Assembly (NCBI GenBank): GCA_964428335.1
Contig: CAYRXW010000010.1
Span: 10,850-74,849, forward strand
DNA length: 64,000 bases
Source: GW2011-AR15 sp964428335
GTDB taxonomy: Archaea; Nanobdellota; Nanobdellia; Woesearchaeales; GW2011-AR15
Direction: 5' to 3'
The position numbers and the translations under genes were made by a program. A model generated the notes under the pieces. That model had not been told where the DNA came from. It searched no databases and saw only the letters and a list, made by a program, of their open reading frames with translations. Below are positions 54,737-63,900 of the stretch, one piece after another. Each line of letters opens with the position of its first letter. Position 1 is the stretch's first letter.

Positions 54737-55683
54737 AGCGATTAAGTGCGTTGATTTTTATTATGCTGGTGATTGGCTGCACATCTCAAAAGGTGCAGGA
54801 AAAAGAGCAAGTCGATGTTAGGCTTAAATGGCTTCACCAGGCGCAGTTTGCAGGCATGTATGTTGCAAAGGAGAAAGGATTCTATGAGGATGTCGGGATT
54901 GATGTTGCATTGGAGCAGTTCAATTACGGAGATTCACCTATAGATGAAGTTGCTGGTGGTAAGAAGGGTTTTGGAATTACCGGTGCTGATGAGCTTTTGA
55001 TAGCAAGAGAGAAAGGGGCGAAAGTCAAGGCAGTTGCAGTCATATATAAAAAAAATCCTGTGGTATTATATTCTTTGAAATCTTCAGGCATACTCACTCC
55101 AAGAGATCTGGTGGGGAAGAGGGTGGGGATTGAAAAAGGGATAAATGTTGAATATGTCTACCATACGATGCTATCAAATCTAGGGATGAATTCCAGCAGT
55201 ATAATAGAAGTTCCTATAGGTTATGATGATTCAGAGTTAGTGTCAGGAGATGTTGATGTATCGACAGGGTATATCATAAATGAGCCGCAGCTGGCAATAG
55301 AGAAAGGATATGAGCTGAATTATATCTTCCCAAGCGACTATGGGGTGAACATGTATGCGGACGTGTTGATTGCAAGCGAGGATATAATAAAAGAAAACCC
55401 TGGACTTGTCAGGAGATTTGTCTCAGCTACGCTTAAGGGATGGGAATATGCAATAGAGAATGAGGAAGAGAGTGTGAAGGCAGTGCTGAAATATGCTGAT
55501 TCAACATATAGTCATCAGGAGAACATGCTTGCATCATCATATCCTCTGATAATCTCAGGAAAGGAAGGGATAGGGATAATGGAAGAAGAGACATGGCAAA
55601 AGACTTATGAGATACTAAAAACGAATGGTATGCTCAAAGGTGAATATGTTGCACCTTACACTAATGAGTTTGTAAAAGAATGA
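54733..55683 (+). CDS. NMT1/THI5-like solute-binding lipoprotein
   Basis: 316 residues. Lipobox VIGC near residue 16. The domain is NMT1/THI5-like: VRLKWLHQAQFAGMYVAKEK, YEDVGIDV, DLVGKRVGIEKG and a late GYIINEPQLA. Relatives bind pyrimidine precursors, taurine or other small organics for ABC transporters. No transporter is present; the gene overlaps (ATGA) the HAMP gene before and the histidine kinase after, so it is best seen as a sensing partner of the kinase. Confidence 0.88.
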   Translation: MKRLSALIFIMLVIGCTSQKVQEKEQVDVRLKWLHQAQFAGMYVAKEKGFYEDVGIDVALEQFNYGDSPIDEVAGGKKGFGITGADELLIAREKGAKVKAVAVIYKKNPVVLYSLKSSGILTPRDLVGKRVGIEKGINVEYVYHTMLSNLGMNSSSIIEVPIGYDDSELVSGDVDVSTGYIINEPQLAIEKGYELNYIFPSDYGVNMYADVLIASEDIIKENPGLVRRFVSATLKGWEYAIENEEESVKAVLKYADSTYSHQENMLASSYPLIISGKEGIGIMEEETWQKTYEILKTNGMLKGEYVAPYTNEFVKE

Positions 55684-57641
55684 AACTGAGGAATAAGCTG
55701 GTAGTGTTGATAGTATTTTTATTAGTCATTGTCATAGTGATAAATGGATTATTCTTCTATATCATGGCAAGAAAGATCCTGGTTGATAGGGTATATGCCC
55801 AGCTTGAAAGCATAGGGCACATGAAAGAGGAGCAGTTGTCGCTGTTCTTTGAAGCAGAAGAGATAGATCTGCGGCTGATAGCAGATTCATTGGAAGAGAA
55901 CCCTATGTTCGTTAGTTCAATAACTCACGTGCACAATGGTTCTGTCCATGAAGATAGCAGGAGCCTTTTTTTGAAATATCTTCAGACTGAGGAGGATTTT
56001 GAAGAGCTGTTTTTTGTGAATGCAGATGGGAAGATACATCTTTCGACAAATGATGTCCAGGAAGGGAAGTTCAGCACAGGAGAAGAATACTTCCTCAAGG
56101 GGAGAGAAGGAGCATTCATATCTGGTTTTTATTTTGACATCGCATATGGAAGGCCGGCATTGATAGTCTCTGCACCAATTGATTCAGACAGCTCAAACTT
56201 AGGTGTGCTTGCAGTGAGGCTGAATTTGGAAGAGATAAGCGAGATAATGGAGGAAAGGTCGGGCATGGGGGAGACTGGTGAGACAATACTTGTGAACAAC
56301 TATGGTCTTCTTGTTTCAAAATCAAGGTTCATACATTCTATCGAATTTAAGAAAGTGCTGCATACTCCTGCAGTCAATAATTGCATAGCTGGAAAAAGAG
56401 GTTATGCAAATTATCAGGATTATAGAGGGGTTCCTTCTTTTATATACTATGCTTGGAATGATGATTTCAAAGTCTGCATCATTTCAAAGATAGATGAAAA
56501 AGAGGCATTAGGGGATTTGACAGATATGGTCTTTTATGCCCTTCTGATTTTTGCTTCCCTGACTTTTCTGTCAGTGCTGCTGGCATTATATTTCTCTAAG
56601 GCCATGACAATGAACATAAAAGAGCTTCAGGAAAAATCTATTCAAGTAAGCAAAGGGAATCTGGACATAAAATTTAGTGCACATCAAGATGATGAGCTGG
56701 GAGAATTGGCGTCTACTTTTGAACATATGGCAAAAGAGCTCAAAAAGTCAAAGAGTGAATTGGAGCTTCAGAAAGTCTGGCTTGAGAAAGAAGTAAAGAA
56801 GCAGACCATAGATCAGCATACCAAGATTGAAGAGCTTGAGAAGACAAAACTTGCAATCATAAACATACTTGAGGATACAAATGAATCAAATTCAGAGCTG
56901 AATATCACCAAAGATGAGCTGAAAAAGAAAGTAAAGCAGCTTGATGATATAAACAAGAAAAAGGATGAGTTCATCTCAGTGACTGCACATGAGTTAAAGA
57001 CACCGCTTACAAGTATCAAAGGGTTTACAGAGCTTTTGAAGAATGAGCAGGTAATGAAAAACAAGGAGATGAGAGAGACTTATTTCAATATAATCATCCA
57101 GGATACGATGAGGCTTGGAAACCTTATAACAGACATACTTGATTTGACAAGGTTTGATTTAGGGACATTAAAGTTCAATCTTGAGGATGTGAGTGCAGAT
57201 GATATAGTCTCAGATGTCAAAAACCTAGTGGGCCTTCAGGTAAAAAACAAAGGTCTTGGTTTTCCAGTAGAGTTTGAAAAAGGCATCAGGCTTAATACTG
57301 ACCGTTCAAGGATAGTTCAGGTAGTATCAAACTTAGTCAACAATTCAATAAAATATACGGAAAAAGGCGAGATAAGGCTACAGATATTCAGGTATAAGGG
57401 AAAAGTCCACTTTAGAGTAACTGATACAGGAGTGGGAATACCAAAAGAAGCCCAAAGCAGGATATTTGAAAGGTTTTATCAGGCTGATTCGTCATACACA
57501 AGAACGGTAGGCGGTTCTGGCCTGGGGCTTTCCATTTGTAAGACTATTGTTGAATCGCTTGGTGGTGCAATATGGTTTGAGAGCAGGAAAGGCATGACAA
57601 TGTTTGAATTCACCTTAAACGAAAAAGTGAATAAAAAGTAA
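55680..57641 (+). CDS. Sensor histidine kinase with Cache-like ectodomain
   Basis: 653 residues. Membrane helix at about 7-28, a Cache-like ectodomain to about 280, a second helix near 283-305 (VFYALLIFASLTFLSVLLALYF), a HAMP domain, coiled coil, then HisKA with His437 in VTAHELKTPLTS and an HATPase domain (NLVNNSIKYTEKG, DTGVGIP, RTVGGSGLGLSICKTI). Complete and probably active. ATGA overlap with the NMT1-like gene suggests it reads that protein's ligand. The receiver gene 42 nt downstream may be its partner. Confidence 0.95.
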   Translation: MKLRNKLVVLIVFLLVIVIVINGLFFYIMARKILVDRVYAQLESIGHMKEEQLSLFFEAEEIDLRLIADSLEENPMFVSSITHVHNGSVHEDSRSLFLKYLQTEEDFEELFFVNADGKIHLSTNDVQEGKFSTGEEYFLKGREGAFISGFYFDIAYGRPALIVSAPIDSDSSNLGVLAVRLNLEEISEIMEERSGMGETGETILVNNYGLLVSKSRFIHSIEFKKVLHTPAVNNCIAGKRGYANYQDYRGVPSFIYYAWNDDFKVCIISKIDEKEALGDLTDMVFYALLIFASLTFLSVLLALYFSKAMTMNIKELQEKSIQVSKGNLDIKFSAHQDDELGELASTFEHMAKELKKSKSELELQKVWLEKEVKKQTIDQHTKIEELEKTKLAIINILEDTNESNSELNITKDELKKKVKQLDDINKKKDEFISVTAHELKTPLTSIKGFTELLKNEQVMKNKEMRETYFNIIIQDTMRLGNLITDILDLTRFDLGTLKFNLEDVSADDIVSDVKNLVGLQVKNKGLGFPVEFEKGIRLNTDRSRIVQVVSNLVNNSIKYTEKGEIRLQIFRYKGKVHFRVTDTGVGIPKEAQSRIFERFYQADSSYTRTVGGSGLGLSICKTIVESLGGAIWFESRKGMTMFEFTLNEKVNKK

Positions 57642-57683
57642 ACAAAAGATTTATAACCTAAAAAACATATATAACTTATAATT

Positions 57684-58049
57684 ATGGCAAAAAAAATCCT
57701 TATTGTAGATGATGAGCCAAGCATTCTCCAGCTTGAGAAAGCTATCCTGGAACTTGAAAAATTTGAAGTGACAACAGCTACAGGCGGTCTTGATGCGCTA
57801 AAAAAACTTGAAACATTAAAGCCTGATTTGGTCATTCTTGATATGATGATGCCAGGGATGTCAGGAAGGGAAGTATGCGAAAATATAAGGAAAAATCCAA
57901 AGACAAAATCACTGAAGATTATTTTCGTGACTGTTGCCAGGTTTTCAGAGGCAGGAAAAGATACGCTTAAAGAGATGAAAGTTTCTGATTATATAACAAA
58001 GCCTTTTGAAAATTCAGACCTTGTTGCAAGGGTCAAGAAAGCACTTTAA
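57684..58049 (+). CDS. CheY-like response regulator receiver
   Basis: 121 residues, a single receiver domain: acidic pair in LIVDDEPS, phosphorylated Asp53 in LVILDMMMPGMSG, a Thr in IIFVTVARF, and Lys in YITKPF. No output domain, so it acts by protein contact. Own TATA (ACATATATAAC, about 57665-57675). Natural partner of the histidine kinase directly before it. Its end overlaps a minus-strand gene by 17 nt. Confidence 0.95.
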   Translation: MAKKILIVDDEPSILQLEKAILELEKFEVTTATGGLDALKKLETLKPDLVILDMMMPGMSGREVCENIRKNPKTKSLKIIFVTVARFSEAGKDTLKEMKVSDYITKPFENSDLVARVKKAL

Positions 58050-58494
58050 ATTCATCTGCAAAAAGTTTCAGGTCATTTGTAAGAGAATATGTTTCATTTT
58101 CAAGATGATCTGTTTCTCTTGGAATAAAATATATCTTTTCCAGATTCCTTAATTCATCAGCGCACTTCAGTTCATTGGTGAACCTTATTATCTCATTATT
58201 CTGATGGTAATTTAAAAGTGAATGTACGTTATCAAAAAGTAGGATGCTAGGTTTTTCCTTCATAACTGTGTTTTTTGTTCCTTTTAATATCTCATCGATA
58301 TTTATCGTTTCCAGGAAAACACAATTTTTTAGATTTTTTCGCTTGCTGATTATATCTATCACAATCATATCTTTTGTGGTTGTGTTTTCCGTATACGGCT
58401 CACCTAGAAGGATTAGGCAGCATTTTTTGTTCATTTCCCTGATTATTTTTTCTTTTCTTTCATTATCAAGTATGAATACAGATAATCTGCACAT
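58033..58494 (-). CDS. Degenerate RecA/KaiC-fold protein
   Basis: 153 residues. SILLFDNVHSLLNYHQNNEI looks like a RecA/KaiC Walker B strand region, and CCLILLGEPYTENTTTKDM sits where strand 2 would be. No Walker A. It is similar in plan to the product of the 58.6 kb gene (VIFDTISTLIIYQDIGTVI), from which it diverges on the opposite strand. Probably a non-ATPase adaptor of the KaiC-like class. Fold is inferred by eye. Confidence 0.6.
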   Translation of the reverse strand: MCRLSVFILDNERKEKIIREMNKKCCLILLGEPYTENTTTKDMIVIDIISKRKNLKNCVFLETINIDEILKGTKNTVMKEKPSILLFDNVHSLLNYHQNNEIIRFTNELKCADELRNLEKIYFIPRETDHLENETYSLTNDLKLFADEFKVLS

Positions 58495-58596
58495 TGATAC
58501 AATGTAACTTTTCTTTTTTATTAATTTTCCTTACTACTTAGAAATTACATTTTTTCAAGAGAAAGCATTATAAATCTATGAGGATAAACACTATTA

Positions 58597-59097
58597 ATGG
58601 CAGTTTTGGATGCATTAATCTCAGGAAATCTGGTAATAGTAACAACCACCAAGGAAAAATATCTTCAGATGGTCCAGGAATTGTACGTTGAATTTCAAAA
58701 CTATGGTAAAAAAATAGGCTACATAACATTAAACAGGCCTTATAGCAGCATTCATATGAAAGGCGATATCTATTTTGTGGATGCTATCACCTCAACTGTG
58801 CAAAAACCTGCTTTAGTGAACAACTGCACATTTGTAAGTTCTCCGACAGCATTAACGGAGCTAAGCCTTGCTTTCTCATCGCTATATGGTGAGAAAAAGT
58901 GCGAGCTTGTTATTTTTGATACAATCTCAACCCTGATAATCTACCAGGATATAGGTACAGTGATAAAATTTGCGCATAACCTGGTAACAAAGGCAAGTGT
59001 GCTGAATAAAAAAGCAGTATTTATCGCGTTAAAGGAAGATTCAGAGACTTTGATTAAAGACCTGAACATGTTTGTCGATAAGGTAATTGATCTATAA
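58597..59097 (+). CDS. RecA/KaiC-fold protein lacking Walker A
   Basis: 166 residues. NLVIVTTTKEKYLQMVQEL occupies the Walker A position but has no GxxGxGK; KIGYITLNRPYSSI follows; the Walker B strand is CELVIFDTISTLIIYQD. It looks like a KaiC-like protein that has lost nucleotide binding. Similar to the 58.0 kb product, with shared FDxxxxLxxYxx and FxxxL features. Its end is antisense to the last bases of the membrane-protein gene. Likely a partner in the local signalling set. Confidence 0.65.
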   Translation: MAVLDALISGNLVIVTTTKEKYLQMVQELYVEFQNYGKKIGYITLNRPYSSIHMKGDIYFVDAITSTVQKPALVNNCTFVSSPTALTELSLAFSSLYGEKKCELVIFDTISTLIIYQDIGTVIKFAHNLVTKASVLNKKAVFIALKEDSETLIKDLNMFVDKVIDL

Positions 59098-59883
59098 TTT
59101 TTTCTTAGGTGATTTTTTATTTTTCTGCAATGTAAACTTTCTGACATTTTCCAAAGCATCTTTTGCATTCTGTACAAGCAGAATCATCCCTAAAGCAAAA
59201 AACAGATAGCCAAGGCTCCAGGTCAAATCAAGCGGCAGTCCGCTTGTATAATTCCCTGCATCAAGGGCATATATTATATCACCAATCCATGTGAGCAGCG
59301 CCCCAATCCCAATAGCTATCCATGGGGCTGCAAATTTTCCGGACATCACAGAATATATAAGAAGCAGGATTGCAGACAAAAGGATGAAATCTACAAGGAC
59401 ATATCCTGAAGTCACGATATTTTCAATGGCTGATGTACTGCTGTCCCAAGCAATTGGGAAAAAATAATTATAAACAAAAAAAGCAGAGATTAAGCCAATT
59501 ACTAGCATTGATTTTTTTTCTTTAAAAAATGATACATTGACTAATTTTATCGCAATTATCACACCTATAAGAAATAACACATAGGCTGAAAGATAAAAGA
59601 AGTCAGCAATAGACAAAACTGCCTCTTCAAGGAAAAAATACCATAATATATCACCGATGAACCAGAAGCAGAATGTCAGTGTTATGAAAAAAGCGCTTTT
59701 TCCCTGGCAGCTTCCCTTGAAATATACTATAGCTAAGGCTCCAAAATATATTGGTATCAAAGGTGCCACTATGGTAAAAAATCTTTCAATATTCACATTA
59801 TCGGTGTAACCGAACAAGAAAGCGATGCTCATAATTATAGCGAACAATGCCAATGAAATGATATATGTTTTTGTTTTTTTCAT
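59092..59883 (-). CDS. Polytopic membrane protein, possible sensor domain
   Basis: 263 residues, about eight membrane helices by hydrophobicity, including conserved-looking FWFIGDILWYFF, ADFFYLSAYVLFLIGVI and LTWIGDIIYALDAG. This kind of 7-8 helix domain with IGDxxW and DxxY repeats appears as an N-terminal sensor part in signalling proteins, but here it stands alone and ends in a basic tail. Small gene 59886 lies just upstream on the same strand and is probably co-transcribed. Confidence 0.75.
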   Translation of the reverse strand: MKKTKTYIISLALFAIIMSIAFLFGYTDNVNIERFFTIVAPLIPIYFGALAIVYFKGSCQGKSAFFITLTFCFWFIGDILWYFFLEEAVLSIADFFYLSAYVLFLIGVIIAIKLVNVSFFKEKKSMLVIGLISAFFVYNYFFPIAWDSSTSAIENIVTSGYVLVDFILLSAILLLIYSVMSGKFAAPWIAIGIGALLTWIGDIIYALDAGNYTSGLPLDLTWSLGYLFFALGMILLVQNAKDALENVRKFTLQKNKKSPKKKL

Positions 59884-59885
59884 TT

Positions 59886-60083
59886 TTATACCTTTATCTT
59901 ATATTGGTGATATATCTTATTAAGTATCTTTACTGCATTCTGCTCTCCCATATAGCCAGTCAGCATATGTTTTGCAACATCCAAAATCTCTTTTGGGTCA
60001 TCGTATTGCTGTTCAATCATGGTTTTAACAGAATCTCCAAAAATTGGTGTGAGTACAGAAACGACATCTGACTTAACAGACAT
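59886..60083 (-). CDS. Small hypothetical protein, 65 aa
   Basis: 65 residues (VLTPIFGDSVKTMIEQQYDD and EILDVAKHMLTGYMGEQNAV), helical and compact. It recalls small conserved archaeal proteins located next to KaiC-like genes, but I cannot name the family. Two bases separate it from the membrane protein gene on the same strand, so they form an operon. Confidence 0.6.
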   Translation of the reverse strand: MSVKSDVVSVLTPIFGDSVKTMIEQQYDDPKEILDVAKHMLTGYMGEQNAVKILNKIYHQYKIKV

Positions 60084-60157
60084 GTTTGTTTATGGGTGTA
60101 TCCGGCTTATATACTTTGGGTTTACTCTAAATATACTACTAATTAGTCATCAGATAA

Positions 60158-60316
60158 TGTTTATATACTATTTTAACTAAAAAATCAATGGGGGTGTTGC
60201 TGTTTTTTTAGTTTTAGCAGTGACTTTCTTAGTAAATTTGAGCAGTTTTTTATTAATTCTTTTTATTATATTTATTTTAATACTATATTATACTAAAAAT
60301 AGTATAATATTTTTTT
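60158..60316 (+). other. Possible short transcript: promoter, leaderless mini-ORF or sRNA, terminator-like hairpin
   Basis: A TATA (GTTTATATACTA, 60159-60170) lies about 25 nt before an ATG at 60188. That frame ends after seven codons at a run of seven T (60203-60209). One more T, or a -1 shift, would open a hydrophobic frame of about 56 codons to TAG at about 60350. A perfect 11-bp inverted repeat (ATATTATACTA/TAGTATAATAT, 60285-60310) followed by six T could end the transcript or bind a regulator. The rest of 60084-60391 is AT-rich and holds the promoter of the next gene (ACATTTAAATACTAG, about 60338). Confidence 0.35.
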
Positions 60317-60391
60317 CATTTATAGTCAATAAAATAAAAACATTTAAATACTAGATTATATAAAAAAAGATATAATTACGGGGATAATATA

Positions 60392-60943
60392 GTGAGCGGG
60401 AAAGTTGAGGAGCAGATTATTAGTATTTTTAATAGGGATATCACTCAACTGCTATCGATAAACCAGATTTCTAAGATCCTGAAAAAAGCATATCCACATA
60501 TCAACAGCAAGGTTAATCAGATGATAAGCGAGCAGGTGCTCTCAAAGACAAACATCGGAAGAAGCTATTTCTGCTCAATAAACCTTGAGAGCTCGAAGTC
60601 TATTGCTCTTCTTTCTTTGGCAGAATCAGAGAAAAAAATAGAAGATGGACTTAAAAAAGAGCTGAAGAATATAAAATCTGAATTCCTCATCTATACAGTA
60701 TTCATGGCCAAGAACAGGGTCTATTTTGTCCTTGACCATCTTCATGACAGGGAAGCGATTAAAAAAAAGCTCAAAAGCCTAAAAAAATACGAGCTTTTGT
60801 TTTTTTCAAAAGACGAGTTCAAGAATCTCGTCCTTTCAAAGCCAGGGATTCTGGTTGAAACAGTCGTTCTATATTCACCTGAAAAATATTACGAGCTGCT
60901 AAGCGAGATAAATAAGCAGCTTATAGGGAAGGTGATGTTTTGA
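60392..60943 (+). CDS. Winged-helix-type regulatory protein
   Basis: 183 residues, GTG start. Residues about 5-60 (IISIFNRDITQLLSINQISKILKKAYPH-type, a winged-helix pattern with ILKKAYPHINSKVNQMI as recognition part) precede an alpha/beta C-terminal domain (YTVFMAKNRVYFVLDHLHDR). The C-terminal part is not recognised. Its TGA overlaps the ATG of the next large surface gene (TGATG), so it is probably co-translated with it, perhaps as its regulator. Its promoter contains a TATA (CATTTAAATAC) near 60340. Confidence 0.7.
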   Translation: MSGKVEEQIISIFNRDITQLLSINQISKILKKAYPHINSKVNQMISEQVLSKTNIGRSYFCSINLESSKSIALLSLAESEKKIEDGLKKELKNIKSEFLIYTVFMAKNRVYFVLDHLHDREAIKKKLKSLKKYELLFFSKDEFKNLVLSKPGILVETVVLYSPEKYYELLSEINKQLIGKVMF

Positions 60944-63900
60944 TGAAGCATCACATAAATCAAAGAATCCTATCATGGGTACTTTTACTTATCTTAGTTG
61001 CATCTGCTTCCCTTGTCATTCTCGCAGATGCTTCGATGATACAGACAGACAAAAAAGAATATCTCTTGGGTGAGATAGTAAAGATAAAGCTGAATATGGA
61101 CAAGATGGAAAATGTCTATGTCGACATATTAACTCCTGGTTCAGTATTAAAATTTCTGAATCCTGAAAATGTGCTTTCATATAGGCCTAATGAAATCGGG
61201 AAATACAGGGTCAATGTATACAGTGAAAAAAAACTGATAGACTCAGTCTCTTTTTCTGTATTCAAAGGATCGGAAAACAGGAAATATTTCTGGACAGACA
61301 GAACTTCTTATGTCCTTGGTGAGGAAGTCTTGATATTGTTCAATGAAACACTGATACAGCCTTCATATAACATTATAGTGAAAAGCGATTCAAAAAGATT
61401 CAATTATGAAGGTATTCCAAAGACTCAGCTTAGGTTCCTTCCAAAGGAAGTTGGAAAATACAGCATCACTCTAATGGATAACGATGCTGTGCTTTATGAA
61501 TCCTATTTTACAGTTGAAATTGTTGCAGAAGAATCAAGGCCAATAGCAGCAAAGAATAATTTTACAATAGATAGCAGGTTCAGGATAAGAAACAGTCAGG
61601 GGTATATAGCAGAATTGCCATACAAGATAAAAGGACAGAATGTCTCAGGTAAAGGCTCAATGAGCCTGCAGGCGCAGGATAAAGTGGATATATCCTTTTA
61701 TCCGGAAGTTGCAGGAATAAAGGAGATGGCATTTGAAGATCTTGATGTTTCAGATTTTGATCTTGGCCTGGAAAACCTTGAAAATATAGAGCTGCCTTCT
61801 GGCAGAGCGAAAAAGGCATATGCAATAGACCCATCTTCTTTAGATTTCTCAAAAGCCAAAATATCAGTAGAGGCAAAGGGATACCAGCTGTTCAAATGCA
61901 GGGAATGGAACTTTACAATGCAACAGTGTCTTGGAACATGGGAATTCCAGAAGCTCATAAAACCAGGAGAGTTATATGAGATTGAACTGAATGCAACAGA
62001 CCCAGGTTATGCAGAAACAGGCCTTGCATCAATAAACACAGATAAGCCTATATACCACCCTGGAGAGCAGGTCATGCTCACTGCTGTAGTCCTAGACCAG
62101 CAAGGATATCTGGTAAGCGATGCAGATGTAGATATAACCTTGACATTGCCTAATTCTTCTTTTGTGATGCTTGAAGGAAAAGAAAGTAGTAGGGGTATAT
62201 ATCATGCAAATTATACAGCATATTTCAGCGGCACATACACAATATCTGTCCATGCAGTGACAGAAAATATCGATAGTGTTATGCTGTCATATTTTGAGGT
62301 CATGCCTTACTATGAATTTGATATAATCAGGAAAACACCAGTAACTTTAGATGTAGAAGACTTGTTAAGAAGCTCAGTAAATATCTTCAGTTATTCAGGT
62401 ATAAGCAATTTTTCATTTACAGAGGCACTTCCTGAATCATTCGATGTCATAAATTCAGACAGTGATATCATTGCCCAGTATAACGGAAGCAAATACCTTA
62501 CATGGCTGTCTTTAGAAAACAATGCAACAGTGAGTTATGAAGCAAAGCTTCCTGAGATCTCCCCGGAATTATATGAACTGCAAAGTTTTGTAGAATACAA
62601 CAACTCAAGGTTTGATGAAGCAAGGCCATGGTTTTTGGCAGCAGATCCATCATCAACATACCTGATTACATTTTCAGATTGTGTAGGATGGGGAGACAGT
62701 ACCTGTTGTGCAGGAACAGATAGGGGAGAATGTCCGACATCAGGAAACACAAATTATACCTGCACATATACAGACACCCAACCCTCTAGCTATCTTGCAG
62801 TCAGCGTAAATGTCTCTGTGATAAATGTCATGACTAACGAGAACTTCAATATGGTTGTTGCATTAAACAACCAGAATCTTGGAAACATAGGTACTACTGG
62901 TCTTGTCTGCTCGATGTCAAGCGCGCCTAATTTCACACTTTCAAACATCAATGCATACAGGGTAGGAGGGACAAATAAGATAGACCTTGATCCGCAGGGT
63001 TCAGCAAGGCATATCATCAATGATGATGGCTCAAACAATGTGATGAGAGTAAAAGTTGCATACACAAAAAGGCCTAATATAACACTAAATTATCCTGCAG
63101 ATTCAGCTGTCATTGAAAAAGGAAGGATACCTTTCAATTTCACAGTAAGGGATGATGACACGCTAAAGAACTGCTCATTGTTTGGTAATTTTGGTGGGCC
63201 ATATGTAAGGAATGAGACAGAACTTGGGATAATAAACAACACAAACAAGAACATCAATATTACCTTAAGACCGGGAACCTTCACATGGGGAGTTCAATGT
63301 TATGATACAGTAAACGCTCTTGGTTATAGCGTGAACAGGACATTGTTTGTAACAAAACCGATTGACATGTTCTATCCAGATAAGGCTGCTCCAGGAATGA
63401 ATATTGTAGTTACAATACTTGGAGAGGATTTCAACTATTCAGATGTTATTAAGACCAGTTCATCAGATATCATAGTTGGAAAATATGTTGTAGTGAACCA
63501 GACTGGTCAAAATACAAGAAAAGCAGCAAATGTCCTCCAGGTTCCCTTTTTCATAAAATCAGATGCAGCAGCCCAGAATGTAACACTAAACATTAGTAGA
63601 GCAATCCCCTCATGGAGTTTTGAAATAGTGCAGCCTGTTTCAGGGAGCGGGGACTATACAGGGCAGAGCGGGGCAAAAGTTTTAGGCACAGGTGGGACAA
63701 ACGGCAGGAGGAGTTTCTTTGGTACAATTGTCCTGCAAAAGCTTATAGTTCCAAGCGGAGTAACTTTAACAGTTAGCACAGCAGATCCAGATTCTAATCC
63801 CTCAAATGGAGACCAGGGGTATTTTCCTGCAATAATTCTTGTAAATGGAACAGTAAACATCTCTGGTGTTTTCAATGTAAACGGTCAGAACGGCGCCTCT

